From Deferribacter thermophilus (GTDB lineage: Bacteria > Chrysiogenota > Deferribacteres > Deferribacterales > Deferribacteraceae), in assembly GCF_049472675.1 (NCBI RefSeq), contig NZ_JAPNXM010000004.1, positions 146,848 through 210,847 of the forward strand: a DNA stretch of 64,000 nucleotides, written 5' to 3'. Below are positions 25,495 through 34,708 of the stretch, piece after piece. Below the pieces are notes generated by a model, which was not told the origin of the DNA, did not search any database, and saw nothing but the letters and a program-made list of their open reading frames with translations. The translations under genes and the position numbers were made by a program. Within the stretch, counting starts at the first letter, position 1. The number at the start of each line of letters is the position of its first letter.

Positions 25495-26388
25495 ATGAGT
25501 TTTTATGCTTTTTTAGGCGCTTTGGAACAAGGGGTTGTTTTTGCAATAATGGCTTTAGGGGTTTATATTACATTTCGTGTTTTAGATTTTCCAGATTTGT
25601 CTGTTGATGGGACATTCCCTTTAGGAGCTGCTGTTTCAGCAGCTCTTATTGTTAAAGGGGTTAACCCTTTTATATCAGTTATTATAGCAATGTTGGCTGG
25701 TGCAATTGCTGGCTCAGTAACTGCATTATTGAATACAAGGTTAAAAATACTTCATCTTTTAGCTGGTATTTTAACGATGATTGCACTTTATTCGATAAAT
25801 TTGCGTGTAATGGGGCAACCAACAATTGCTTTGTTAGGTTATGATACTATTTTTACCCCTTTTGAAAATATATTAGGTATAGAAAAATATATTATTACTC
25901 CGATAATTTTTACGATAATTTTAGTGATTATTACAGTTATTTTGATTTGGTTTTTGCATACTGATTTAGGACTTGCGATGAGAGCAACAGGGGATAATCC
26001 AAAAATGGTAAAAGCACAAGGTGTTAATACAAATCGTATGATTTTATTTGGTGTTGCTACCTCAAATGCATTGGTTGCTTTATCTGGAGCACTTGTTGCA
26101 CAATCTCAAGGTTCTGCTGATGTGAACATGGGTATAGGAACAATAGTTGCTGGTTTAGCCTCTGTAATATTGGGAGAGGCAATTTTGGAAGATAGAACTG
26201 TAGTTAGAGCAGTAATTGCTGTGATTGTGGGTTCTATATTGTATAGGTTTGCTATTGCTATCGCTTTGAGTTTTAGAATTGGCGCTTTTCAAATGAGCCC
26301 ATCTGATTTAAACCTGATTACTGCAATAATTGTAACTGTTGCTTTGATATTTCCTGGTATTAGAAAAAAAATTGGGTTGAAATTATGA
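25495..26388 (+). CDS. ABC importer permease (TrpY-like)
   Basis: This 297-residue, very hydrophobic protein has about eight or nine membrane segments and the BPD_transp_2 pattern (FPDLSVDGTFPLGAAVSAAL; TDLGLAMRATGDNPKMVKAQG as the ATPase-coupling loop). It forms the inner-membrane channel with the downstream ATPase. It lies 3 bp after the binding-protein gene and overlaps the ATPase gene by 4 bp (ATGA). Confidence 0.9.
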   Translation: MSFYAFLGALEQGVVFAIMALGVYITFRVLDFPDLSVDGTFPLGAAVSAALIVKGVNPFISVIIAMLAGAIAGSVTALLNTRLKILHLLAGILTMIALYSINLRVMGQPTIALLGYDTIFTPFENILGIEKYIITPIIFTIILVIITVILIWFLHTDLGLAMRATGDNPKMVKAQGVNTNRMILFGVATSNALVALSGALVAQSQGSADVNMGIGTIVAGLASVILGEAILEDRTVVRAVIAVIVGSILYRFAIAIALSFRIGAFQMSPSDLNLITAIIVTVALIFPGIRKKIGLKL

Positions 26389-27179
26389 TTGAATTAAAAA
26401 ATGTGACAAAGATTTTTCATAAAGGTACTGTCAACGAAAATGTTGCAATAAATAATATTTCACTAAAGATAAATAAAGGGGATTTTATAACTGTTATTGG
26501 GAGTAACGGGGCTGGCAAATCTACTCTTTTAAATTTAATAGCGGGTTATATTTTTCCTGATAATGGATCTATTTATATTGATGGTGAAGATGTTACAAAA
26601 ATTAGTGATTACAAAAGAGCTTATTATATAGGTAAAGTTTTTCAAGATCCTTTAAGTGGAACAGCTGCTTCTTTAACTATAGAAGAAAATTTGGCTATAG
26701 CAAAGAAAAGAGGGCAAAAAAGGTGGTTTTCAAAAGGGGTAAAGGCAAAGGATAGAGAGTTTTTTAAAGAAAAACTAAAAGTTTTGGGGTTAGGGCTTGA
26801 AAATAGGTTAAAAGATAAGGTAGGATTGCTTTCTGGTGGTCAAAGACAATCTTTAACATTATTGATGGCAACTTTGGTTAAGCCTAAGATTCTTTTATTG
26901 GATGAACATACTGCTGCTCTTGATCCTAAAACTGCTACAAAAATTATTGAATTAACAGAATATTTTGTAAACGAATATAATTTAACAGCACTGATGGTAA
27001 CTCATAATATGAGACAGGCTTTAAAACTTGGAAATAGAACTATAATGATGGATAAAGGGGAGATAGTTTTAGATATTTCTGGAAAAGAAAGAGAAAATAT
27101 GGATGTAAAAGATTTGATAGATATGTTTAGTAAGGTTCGTGGAGAGGAAATTTCTGACGACAAACTCCTTTTAATTTAA
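26385..27179 (+). CDS. ABC importer ATP-binding protein (TrpZ-like)
   Basis: This 264-residue ATPase has Walker A GSNGAGKST, Q-loop VFQDPLSGTAASLTIEENL, signature LLSGGQRQSLTLLMA, Walker B ILLLDEHTAALDP and the switch histidine in MVTHNM. In the Walker B motif DEP is replaced by DEH, as in this importer subfamily. It powers uptake through the adjoining permease. It overlaps the permease by 4 bp and is the last gene of the three-gene operon. Confidence 0.92.
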   Translation: MIELKNVTKIFHKGTVNENVAINNISLKINKGDFITVIGSNGAGKSTLLNLIAGYIFPDNGSIYIDGEDVTKISDYKRAYYIGKVFQDPLSGTAASLTIEENLAIAKKRGQKRWFSKGVKAKDREFFKEKLKVLGLGLENRLKDKVGLLSGGQRQSLTLLMATLVKPKILLLDEHTAALDPKTATKIIELTEYFVNEYNLTALMVTHNMRQALKLGNRTIMMDKGEIVLDISGKERENMDVKDLIDMFSKVRGEEISDDKLLLI

Positions 27180-27188
27180 TAAAAAAAC

Positions 27189-27217
27189 TTGATTATTTAG
27201 GTTTATTGTGCCATAAA
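27189..27217 (+). promoter_or_regulatory. Possible promoter of thrS-infC-rpmI-rplT
   Basis: TTGATT (27189-27194) and CATAAA (27212-27217) are 17 bases apart in the 69-bp gap before thrS. The consensus match is moderate. No tRNA-like operator or T-box is visible. Confidence 0.35.
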
Positions 27218-27248
27218 CAAAACCCAAAAAGTTTGAAAAAGAGGTAGC

Positions 27249-29174
27249 ATGATGAGAATTAATTTACCTGATGGTAATGTGATTGAAGTTAGTGATGAGG
27301 CTGATGCTAAAGAGGTTGCAAGTAAGATAAGTAATTCTCTTGCAAAAAAAGCTATAGCTGCAGAAGTAAATGAGAAACTGGTTGATATATATTATAAATT
27401 ATCAGATGGTGATACAGTTAGGATAATCACCGAAAAGGATCCAGAGGCATTAGAAATTTTGAGACATTCAACTGCACATCTTATGGCACAAGCTGTACAA
27501 AGGCTGTTTAAAGATGTGAAAGTGACAATCGGGCCAGTTATCGAGGATGGTTTTTATTACGATTTTGATAAGGAAACTCCTTTTACTGAGGCTGATTTGG
27601 AAAAGATAGAAGAAGAGATGAGAAAAATTGCAAATGAGAACTTGCCTATAAGAAGAAAAGAGCTAAAAAAAGAAGAAGCCATAAAGTTGTTCAAAGATAA
27701 GGGTGAAGATTATAAAATAGAGATTATCAATGAAATTGATGATGAATATGTTTCTGTTTATGAACAAGGGGAATTTGTTGATTTGTGTAGAGGTCCACAT
27801 TTAGAATCCACAGGTAAGATAAAACATTTCAAGCTTTTAAGTGTTGCTGGGGCGTATTGGCGCGGTGATGAAAATAATAAAATGCTTCAAAGAATTTATG
27901 GAACTAGCTGGTTTAAGAAGAGCGAACTTGATGATTATTTAAAAAGATTAGAAGAAGCTAAAAAGAGAGACCATAGGAAGCTGGGTAAAGATTTAGAACT
28001 ATTTTCAATATTTGATGAGATCGGTGCTGGACTTATTTGTTGGTTCCCAAAAGGGGCAAGAATTAGGTCAATAATTGAGGCTTTCTGGAAAGAAGAACAT
28101 TTTAAAAATGGTTATGAAATGCTCTATACCCCACATATAGGAAAATCCACTTTATGGGAGACATCTGGTCATTTAGCTTTTTATCAGGAGAATATGTATT
28201 CACCTATGGATATTGATGGTAATGTGTATTTTATAAAACCGATGAACTGCCCTTTTCATATAATGATTTATAAATCAAAAGTTAGATCTTATAGGGATTT
28301 ACCTTTACGTTGGGCAGAGCTTGGTACTGTGTATAGATATGAAAGATCAGGTGTATTGCATGGTTTGTTGAGGGTTAGAGGATTTACTCAAGATGATGCA
28401 CATATCATTTGTACTCAAGAACAGATTATAGATGAAATTAAGGAAGTTCTTAATTTTTCATTGAGAATGTGGAAGGCTTTTGGTTTTGAAAGTATTAAAG
28501 GGTATATCGCTACAAGACCTGAAAAAAGCGTTGGCGATGATGTAATGTGGGAAAAGGCTACTCAATCTTTAGAAGGAGCGATAAAAGATTCTGGTATAGA
28601 TTTTGAAATAGATGAAGGCGGTGGTGCTTTTTATGGTCCAAAAATTGATTTAAAAATTAAGGACGCTATCGGAAGAGAATGGCAGATGACCACAATTCAG
28701 TTTGATTTTAATTTGCCAGAAAGATTTGATATGACATATATTGATAAAGATGGTAAAGAGAAGAGACCATTTATGGTTCATAGGGCATTGCTTGGTTCTT
28801 TGGAAAGATTTTTTGGAGTATTAATTGAGCATTATGCTGGTGCTTTTCCTATTTGGCTGGCACCTGTTCAAGTGAGAATCATAAATGTGTCTGATGCTCA
28901 ATATGACTACTGTAAAGAGATTGAGAAAAAATTGAAAGAGGAAGGTATCAGAGTTGAGTTTGACAGCAGAAATGAAAAAATTGGTTATAAAATAAGGGAA
29001 GCTCAACTACAAAAAATACCTCATATGATTATTATTGGTAATAATGAAGTGGAAGCAAAAACTGTTTCTGTCAGATTAAGAAACGGAGAAAATAAAAATA
29101 ATCTTGATTTTTATGAATATATTAGTGTATTAAAGGAACTTGATAAAACAAAAAGTACTAATTTATGGAGGTGA
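27249..29174 (+). CDS. thrS: Threonine--tRNA ligase
   Basis: This 641-residue class II synthetase has the TGS domain (1-60), the second-additional editing domain (HSTAHLMAQAVQRLF; zinc/editing residues in FVDLCRGPHLEST), the catalytic core (YTPHIGKSTLWETSGHLAFY, MNCPFHIMIYK, RVRGFTQDDAHI, MVHRALLGSLERFFGVLIEH) and an anticodon-binding domain (VRIINVSDAQYDYCKEIEKK). It charges and proofreads tRNA-Thr. A GAGGT site precedes the ATG. It heads the conserved thrS-infC-rpmI-rplT operon. Confidence 0.97.
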   Translation: MMRINLPDGNVIEVSDEADAKEVASKISNSLAKKAIAAEVNEKLVDIYYKLSDGDTVRIITEKDPEALEILRHSTAHLMAQAVQRLFKDVKVTIGPVIEDGFYYDFDKETPFTEADLEKIEEEMRKIANENLPIRRKELKKEEAIKLFKDKGEDYKIEIINEIDDEYVSVYEQGEFVDLCRGPHLESTGKIKHFKLLSVAGAYWRGDENNKMLQRIYGTSWFKKSELDDYLKRLEEAKKRDHRKLGKDLELFSIFDEIGAGLICWFPKGARIRSIIEAFWKEEHFKNGYEMLYTPHIGKSTLWETSGHLAFYQENMYSPMDIDGNVYFIKPMNCPFHIMIYKSKVRSYRDLPLRWAELGTVYRYERSGVLHGLLRVRGFTQDDAHIICTQEQIIDEIKEVLNFSLRMWKAFGFESIKGYIATRPEKSVGDDVMWEKATQSLEGAIKDSGIDFEIDEGGGAFYGPKIDLKIKDAIGREWQMTTIQFDFNLPERFDMTYIDKDGKEKRPFMVHRALLGSLERFFGVLIEHYAGAFPIWLAPVQVRIINVSDAQYDYCKEIEKKLKEEGIRVEFDSRNEKIGYKIREAQLQKIPHMIIIGNNEVEAKTVSVRLRNGENKNNLDFYEYISVLKELDKTKSTNLWR

Positions 29175-29177
29175 TTT

Positions 29178-29705
29178 ATAAATAAGGAAGAGAATAAGGA
29201 GAGGGTAAACGAAGAGATTACCGCTCCAGAAGTAAGATTAATCCTTGAAGATGGTAGTCAGTACGGTATAGTTTCAATTGATGAGGCGTTAAAAATCGCG
29301 GAAGATAGGGGTTATGATTTAGTTGAGGTTGCTCCAAATGCAAAACCCCCCGTATGTAAGGTTATGGATTATGGTAAGTATAAGTTTGAAAAGAACAAGA
29401 AAGAGCGAGAAGCAAGGAAGAAACTAAGGCAACATCAAATTGATGTAAAAGAGATGAAATTTAGACCTAAGATTGATGAGCATGACTATCAGGTAAAGTT
29501 AAAACATGTTAGACGTTTTTTGGAAGATGGAGACAAGGTTAAGGTAGTAATGCGTTATAGAGGGAGAGAAATGGCCTTCCAAGAGCAAGGCCTTGAAATT
29601 TTAAATAGAATAGTGAAGGATTTAGAGGATCTCTGTGTTGTTGAAAAACATCCAGAGATGCAGGGTAGACAGCAAGTCATGGTACTTGCTCCAAAACACA
29701 ACTAA
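29178..29705 (+). CDS. infC: Translation initiation factor IF-3 with apparent AUA start codon
   Basis: The frame encodes a full 175-residue IF-3: N-terminal domain (NEEITAPEVRLILEDG, DLVEVAPNAKPPVCKVMDYG), a lysine-rich linker and the C-terminal domain (VKEMKFRPKIDEHDYQVKL, VMRYRGREMAFQEQG). The first ATG in frame (29364) would delete the whole N-terminal domain. Between the thrS stop (29172-29174) and the conserved sequence only TTT, ATA, AAT and AAG occur. ATA at 29178 sits 5 bases after GGAGGT, so it is the start. IF-3 rejects non-AUG starts, so a rare start codon gives autoregulation, as the AUU of E. coli infC does. Confidence 0.9.
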   Translation: MNKEENKERVNEEITAPEVRLILEDGSQYGIVSIDEALKIAEDRGYDLVEVAPNAKPPVCKVMDYGKYKFEKNKKEREARKKLRQHQIDVKEMKFRPKIDEHDYQVKLKHVRRFLEDGDKVKVVMRYRGREMAFQEQGLEILNRIVKDLEDLCVVEKHPEMQGRQQVMVLAPKHN

Positions 29706-29721
29706 AGTTCAGGAGGTTTGA

Positions 29722-29919
29722 ATGCCAAAGGTTAAAACCCATAGGGGAGCTGCTAAAAGATTTAAAGTTACAGGCAGCGGAAAAGTTAAGTACAAAAAGG
29801 CTGGCTTGAGGCACCTCCTTTCCTCAAAGGCCAAAAAGAGAAAGCGCGCATTGCGCCACCCTGGCATCCTGGAAGGAGCTGATGCCTTAAATGTTAAAAA
29901 ATTAATACCGTATTTATAG
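29722..29919 (+). CDS. rpmI: 50S ribosomal protein L35
   Basis: This 65-residue, very basic protein starts MPKVKTHRGAAKRFKVTGSG and continues KKRKRALRHPGILEGAD, the L35 signature. An AGGAGGT site precedes the ATG. It lies between infC and rplT as in most bacteria, and the length is standard. Confidence 0.97.
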   Translation: MPKVKTHRGAAKRFKVTGSGKVKYKKAGLRHLLSSKAKKRKRALRHPGILEGADALNVKKLIPYL

Positions 29920-29937
29920 TGAAAAAAGGAGGAAGAA

Positions 29938-30285
29938 GTGCCTAGAGCAAAAGGTGGATTTAAAACGAGAAGACGCAGAAAAAAATGGTTAAAACTTACC
30001 AAAGGTTTTCGCGGTGCAGCTAATAATGTTTACAGAAAAAGTAGAGAAGCTGCGGAGCGTGCGTTAGCTTATGCTTACCGTGATAGGAAGCAGAGAAAAA
30101 GAGATTTTAGAAAGCTGTGGATTGTTAGGATAAACGCAGCTGTTAGACAGTATGGTTTGAGCTATAGTAAGTTTATAGGACTTTTAAAGAAGAATAATAT
30201 TGAAATCAACAGAAAAGTCCTTTCTGAAATGGCTATTAATAATCCAGAAGAATTCGAAAAATTGGTTAAAAAAGTTTCTGCCTAA
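29938..30285 (+). CDS. rplT: 50S ribosomal protein L20
   Basis: This 115-residue protein starts from GTG (MPRAKGGFKTRRRRKKWLKL) and has the L20 pattern AKGFRG-like TKGFRGAANNVYRKSREA and YRDRKQRKRDFRKLWIVRIN. The upstream AAAGGAGGAAG is strong and fixes the GTG start. In E. coli L20 represses the rpmI-rplT operon by binding its mRNA. No such pseudoknot was identified here. A G/C-run terminator follows. Confidence 0.97.
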   Translation: MPRAKGGFKTRRRRKKWLKLTKGFRGAANNVYRKSREAAERALAYAYRDRKQRKRDFRKLWIVRINAAVRQYGLSYSKFIGLLKKNNIEINRKVLSEMAINNPEEFEKLVKKVSA

Positions 30286-30290
30286 AAATT

Positions 30291-30312
30291 GGGGGGATTC
30301 CCCCCTGTTTCT
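30291..30312 (+). terminator. Terminator of the thrS-infC-rpmI-rplT operon
   Basis: GGGGGG, an ATT loop and CCCCCC are followed by TGTTTCTATTT, six bases after the rplT stop. The same G-run/C-run design recurs after pnp. Confidence 0.75.
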
Positions 30313-30337
30313 ATTTAAACATATCTATAAAACTTTC

Positions 30338-30366
30338 TTGATTTTTTTCATATTAAAAGTTATTGT
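30338..30366 (+). promoter_or_regulatory. Possible promoter of the zapE-suhB operon
   Basis: TTGATT (30338-30343) and TATTGT (30361-30366) are 17 bases apart in the 127-bp gap after rplT. The same -10 variant, TATTGT, occurs before the ABC importer at 24494. Confidence 0.35.
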
Positions 30367-30412
30367 TGGAAATTTAGAATATAAATTTACTTATAAACAA
30401 CAGAGGTGATAA

Positions 30413-31480
30413 ATGATTGGTGTGTCATCAGAAATGTCTATTAAGGATATTTCTTTTGAGGTCAGTGTTGAAGACAGTTTAAAAAATTTGAAGCCACATC
30501 CTAAATTCAACACCTGTTCATTTGAAAATTATTATCCTGATCAAAAGTATAAATCTCAAGCTGAAGTTAAAGAATTATTGTTTAATAAAATAAATAAATT
30601 AAATAGTAAAAAAAATAGTTTATTGATAAAGAAGAGATCTTTTTTTGATTTTTTTTCTAAAAGGAGTTCTAATAACAGACTTCAAAATATAAAAAATGTG
30701 TATTTAGATGGAGGTTATGGAGTAGGTAAAACTCATCTGTTAGCAGCTTGTTATAATATTGCGGAGTGTAAAAAAGCTTTTATGTCTTTTTCTGAAATGT
30801 GTTATTATATTAATTATTTAGGGATAAATGAGAGTATAAAAATATTTTCAAAATACGATTTATTATTAATTGATGAGTTCGAAATTGATGATCCAGCTAC
30901 AGTGAGAATGATGGCAAAGTTTTTCGAAGAGATCAATAAAAATACTTTAATCATAACTACATCAAATACGCTACCATCAGATTTGGGCAAAGATAGATTT
31001 CAAGCTGATGAATTTAAAAGAGAGATGGGTGTGATAGCTAATACTTTTAAAGTAGTAAAAATAGATGGTGAAGATTACAGAAGGAAGAAAAAAGAAATAG
31101 TTAAAAATATAGAAAATGGATCTTTTGAAATTGCATATGGAGAATATGAATGTACTGGGAGTAGAAAAAAGTGTTTGGTTAATTTTGAAGAACTTATGAA
31201 TCAGTTAGAACAAATTCACCCCTTTAGGTTTTATCTTATACCAGAGCATATCGAAGCTCTTTTTATAAGGGATTTTAAACCGTTTCCCATGTTAAATACA
31301 GCATTAAGATTTACATATTTGGTGGATATGTGCTATTATTATAATACAAAGCTTTTTATTAAATCTGTTTATAAATTGGATGATATTTTTAGTCGAGAAA
31401 TGATAGAATCCTGTTTTGAAAAGAAATTGAAAAGGTGTTTGTCAAGGTTAGGAGAAATTTCAACTTTTTATGAAAGATAA
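30413..31480 (+). CDS. zapE: AFG1/ZapE-family ATPase
   Basis: This 355-residue P-loop protein has Walker A GGYGVGKTHLLAACY, Walker B LLLIDEFEIDDPATVRMM and the AFG1-typical ITTSNTLPSDLGKDRFQ followed by the ATPase lid. In E. coli ZapE acts at the division ring under low oxygen, and mitochondrial AFG1 handles damaged respiratory subunits. The N-terminal 90 residues are divergent and lysine-rich. AGAGGTGAT lies just before the ATG. It starts a unit with suhB and the DUF4388 gene. Confidence 0.8.
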   Translation: MIGVSSEMSIKDISFEVSVEDSLKNLKPHPKFNTCSFENYYPDQKYKSQAEVKELLFNKINKLNSKKNSLLIKKRSFFDFFSKRSSNNRLQNIKNVYLDGGYGVGKTHLLAACYNIAECKKAFMSFSEMCYYINYLGINESIKIFSKYDLLLIDEFEIDDPATVRMMAKFFEEINKNTLIITTSNTLPSDLGKDRFQADEFKREMGVIANTFKVVKIDGEDYRRKKKEIVKNIENGSFEIAYGEYECTGSRKKCLVNFEELMNQLEQIHPFRFYLIPEHIEALFIRDFKPFPMLNTALRFTYLVDMCYYYNTKLFIKSVYKLDDIFSREMIESCFEKKLKRCLSRLGEISTFYER

Positions 31481-31494
31481 ATGCGAGAATTGTT

Positions 31495-32259
31495 ATGCTT
31501 GATTTCTTAAAAGATGTGGCTTTAAAGGCTGGTAAGATAATTAAAGAAAACTTCTTATTAAACAATAAAGTTTACCATAAAGGCAAAATTGATTTGGTAA
31601 CAGAAATTGATATTAAAGTTGAAAATTTTATTAAAGAAAAATTATCAAAACATTTTGATAAAGTAAAAATTATAGCTGAAGAGTCCTTTGAAGGTGATTT
31701 TCAAAATGACAATGTGTTTTTTATTGATCCTATTGATGGGACTACAAATTTTGTTCATAGATTTCCTTTTGTTGCTGTTTCGATTGCATATTACTCAAAA
31801 GATTGTCAAATTGGAGTTGTGTATAATCCTATCATTGATGAGCTATTTTATGCTCAAACTGATAAAGGTGCATTTTTGAATGGTGTTCAGATTTTTGTTT
31901 CAAAAAATGAGAGTATTAATAATTCCTTAATTGCAACAGGTTTTCCTTATTCGTCTGTAGAAAAGAATATTAAAGAATTAATAAATATCTTAGAGAGGAT
32001 TTTAAAAAGTAGTAGAGGTGTTAGAAGGGCTGGTTCTGCAGCTTTAGATCTTTGTTATGTTGCTAAAGGGGTTTTTGATGGTTATTATGAAACGGGACTA
32101 AAGCCGTGGGATGTTGCTGCAGGTATGGTTATTGTTAAAGAAGCAGGTGGGGTGATACTAAATAGAAATGGCAGAAATTACAATTTTGTTGATGATTATA
32201 TTGTGGCTACAAATGGAAAAATTACAGATGATTTATTGGGAATTTTAAATGGCGTTTAG
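31495..32259 (+). CDS. suhB: Inositol monophosphatase family protein
   Basis: This 254-residue phosphatase carries all metal-site motifs of the IMPase family: the first glutamate in IIAEESFEGDF, FIDPIDGTTNFVHRFPF, and the second site KPWDVAAGMVIVKEAGG. It hydrolyses inositol-1-phosphate or related sugar phosphates. In E. coli SuhB also joins rRNA antitermination complexes. It lies 14 bp after zapE and overlaps the next gene by 11 bp. Confidence 0.92.
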   Translation: MLDFLKDVALKAGKIIKENFLLNNKVYHKGKIDLVTEIDIKVENFIKEKLSKHFDKVKIIAEESFEGDFQNDNVFFIDPIDGTTNFVHRFPFVAVSIAYYSKDCQIGVVYNPIIDELFYAQTDKGAFLNGVQIFVSKNESINNSLIATGFPYSSVEKNIKELINILERILKSSRGVRRAGSAALDLCYVAKGVFDGYYETGLKPWDVAAGMVIVKEAGGVILNRNGRNYNFVDDYIVATNGKITDDLLGILNGV

Positions 32260-34618
32260 TTCTCAGCTGATTGGCGATTTAAAATCAATGTCTGTTCCTG
32301 ATATTTATCAGTGGGTTGCAAATAGCAAAAGGACTGGGTATGTTTTTTTTCAAAGGGGAACTGAAGAGGTAAAAGCTTATTTTGATAAAGGGGATTTGAT
32401 AAACATCACTTCAAATATCCCTGATTTTCTTCTTGGTAGTCTATTAATCAGATATAAAAAAATAGATAAAAAAACTTTGGCCACATGTTTAAAGTTGCAG
32501 ATAAAAACAAAAGAGCCTCTGGGGCAACTATTAGTTCAAAAAGGCTTTATAAGTAAAGAGGATTTGAATTTTATTCTAAAGCAGCAGATGATCGAGCTGA
32601 CTACCTATCTACTTGAATGGGAAAAAGGGTTTTTCTTTTTTGATGAGGTTAGTAAATCTTTTAAACATTTTATAGCTATTAAAATTGATGAAATTTTATT
32701 CGAAGCAATTAGGAGAAAGGATGAATTAGCACTTTATAGAAAAGTTTTAAGTGAAAAAGATATTATTAAATTAAATACAAGTGAGCAAGAGTATAGCAGT
32801 TTAGCCAATGTTATTGATGGAAAAAAATCTGTCCATGAAATAATTTATGAATTAGGTGGAGATTATGTAGATAATTATAAGCTTTTATATGAACTGTTTT
32901 TAAATAAAAAACTTATAAAAGTTGGAACTAAAGAAGATATATATAATCCATCTGTTACATTTCTTTTGGCGCTTGAGTTGTTTGGTAAAGGGAAAATTTA
33001 TGACTCCTATATTCAAATTAAATCTTTATATGATAAATACCCTGAAGGGTTGACTATTAAAAATTTTTATCAAAATCTTGTTGTCCATGTGGATAAATTG
33101 TTTGAGAAAACATTTGGTGGCGAAAATGCCTGTTTTAAAGTCAATAACTTAAAATTACTTGATCAAAAAATATATCTTACACCAAAGGATGGTTATGTAG
33201 TATCAAGGATTGCTGAAGAACCTTGTTTTGATGATTTAAAGAAGGTTTGTAATCTTGAAAAGACAGAGCTTAAACTGATTTTATTAAAGTTATATAAAAT
33301 GGGGGTTGTTTTATTAAAAGATATCAAAAAGAAAGAAACAAAAGAATTATCAGAAGATAGTGTAGTGGCAATCTTGGATGTTATAAAAAATGAGATGACT
33401 GGTGCATTGGAGATAATTACTGAAGAGTTTAAGGCTAATATGTTTTTTGAGAATGGAAAATGTAAAATTTGTTATTCTCAATCTGAAAAATTTCATATTT
33501 GTAAATACATAGAGAAGATAACTAATAAGAGTTTAAATACCGATGATTTTTATAAATTGATAAACAGTGTAATTGAAAAAGAAATTATAAAAATAGTGGA
33601 ATTAGAAAAAATTTTAGAAATGTATAGCTTAGTTTTAGTTGGCGAAATAGTTAAATCGAAGTCTATTTCAAATATTTTTGTTTATAATGATCTGTTTGGA
33701 TATGATTTAAAATTAAATATAAATTTGCTTTATTTGATTGTATTTGCTTTAAATGATGTAGAAAGGGAATTGGATATACAATTTGATTTGGGGCAATATT
33801 ATGAATTAACAGTAAAAGTTGAAGAAATTTTAGAAATCTTCGAAGATTACATTGTAATTAAAAATCTTTTAAATAAATTTGAAGATAATCTTATTGAGCC
33901 ATCTACCATAAGGAATTGTTCTCTTTATGAAATAAATATTTTAAAAATCCTTTATTATTTGGAATATTTGAAACCAGCTGGAATTCATAGTTTAACAGTG
34001 GAAGAGCTCAAAAATTATTTAGCAGAAATTCAAAACAAGACACCTTTTGAGATTTTTGAAATAAATAAAGAGAGTTATTCTATTGATGTGGTTAAGAAAA
34101 AGTATGTTGATTTTACTAAGAAGTTTCATCCTGATCTATTTGATGATAATGATCGTAAATCGTTGGCAAAAGAGATTTTTGGGATTATTAAAGAGGGGTT
34201 TGATTATCTTGTTACCCATGAAAAGGTTGAAGAAAGTAAGCCAAGGATTGATGCTAAAAGGATATTTCTTGCTGAGCAATTGTTAGCAAGTGGTAAAGTT
34301 TATTTAAATATGGGGCGAATTACAGATGCCTGTGAAGCTTTTATAAAAGCTTATGAAAACTTTAATATGGATGAGGAGATAAAGGCGTATTATGGGCTTG
34401 CTTTGATTAAAAAGGGTGATTTTGCAAATGGGTTTGAAATATTAGATAATACAAAATTTTATAATTTCAATGACCCCAATTTATATTATGCCTATTTAGA
34501 TGCTGCAATGAGGTTAAGGAAACTCGAAAAAGCTAAGAAAGTATTAAAAAAATTTGAATCAGAATTTAAGAGTCTTTCACACAAAGCTGATTTTTACAAA
34601 AGAAAACTAGGGTATTAA
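32249..34618 (+). CDS. Large DUF4388 / J-like / TPR protein
   Basis: This 789-residue protein has no signal peptide. Residues 1-135 form a DUF4388 (PATAN-like) domain with SMSVPDIYQWVANSKRTGYV and YFDKGDLINITSNIPDFLLG. A second DUF4388-like stretch lies near 375-430 (MTGALEIITEEFKANMFFEN). Around residues 595-660 there is a J-domain-like helix pair with an HPD tripeptide at 627-629 (KKYVDFTKKFHPDLFDD). TPR-like helices finish the protein (VYLNMGRITDACEAFIKAYE). DUF4388 proteins often occur in signalling or gliding/polarity systems. The exact role is unknown. Confidence 0.75.
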   Translation: MAFSSQLIGDLKSMSVPDIYQWVANSKRTGYVFFQRGTEEVKAYFDKGDLINITSNIPDFLLGSLLIRYKKIDKKTLATCLKLQIKTKEPLGQLLVQKGFISKEDLNFILKQQMIELTTYLLEWEKGFFFFDEVSKSFKHFIAIKIDEILFEAIRRKDELALYRKVLSEKDIIKLNTSEQEYSSLANVIDGKKSVHEIIYELGGDYVDNYKLLYELFLNKKLIKVGTKEDIYNPSVTFLLALELFGKGKIYDSYIQIKSLYDKYPEGLTIKNFYQNLVVHVDKLFEKTFGGENACFKVNNLKLLDQKIYLTPKDGYVVSRIAEEPCFDDLKKVCNLEKTELKLILLKLYKMGVVLLKDIKKKETKELSEDSVVAILDVIKNEMTGALEIITEEFKANMFFENGKCKICYSQSEKFHICKYIEKITNKSLNTDDFYKLINSVIEKEIIKIVELEKILEMYSLVLVGEIVKSKSISNIFVYNDLFGYDLKLNINLLYLIVFALNDVERELDIQFDLGQYYELTVKVEEILEIFEDYIVIKNLLNKFEDNLIEPSTIRNCSLYEINILKILYYLEYLKPAGIHSLTVEELKNYLAEIQNKTPFEIFEINKESYSIDVVKKKYVDFTKKFHPDLFDDNDRKSLAKEIFGIIKEGFDYLVTHEKVEESKPRIDAKRIFLAEQLLASGKVYLNMGRITDACEAFIKAYENFNMDEEIKAYYGLALIKKGDFANGFEILDNTKFYNFNDPNLYYAYLDAAMRLRKLEKAKKVLKKFESEFKSLSHKADFYKRKLGY

Positions 34619-34673
34619 TATTTTTCTAAAAATTATTAATAATTAACGGTAAAATTTATAGTATGATTATAAT

Positions 34674-34708
34674 AAAATAGCCCCGCATATTGCGGGGCTA
34701 TTTATTTA
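34674..34708. terminator. Bidirectional terminator between convergent genes
   Basis: The perfect stem AAATAGCCCCGCA/TGCGGGGCTATTT with a TAT loop separates the DUF4388 gene from the decaheme cytochrome gene, whose last codon it touches. T-rich flanks on both strands suit both directions. Confidence 0.85.

Noticed and set aside
30200..30409. 69-residue plus-strand frame overlapping the end of rplT
   Set aside because: It runs through the terminator hairpin, has no ribosome-binding site and is an out-of-frame shadow of rplT plus noncoding sequence.
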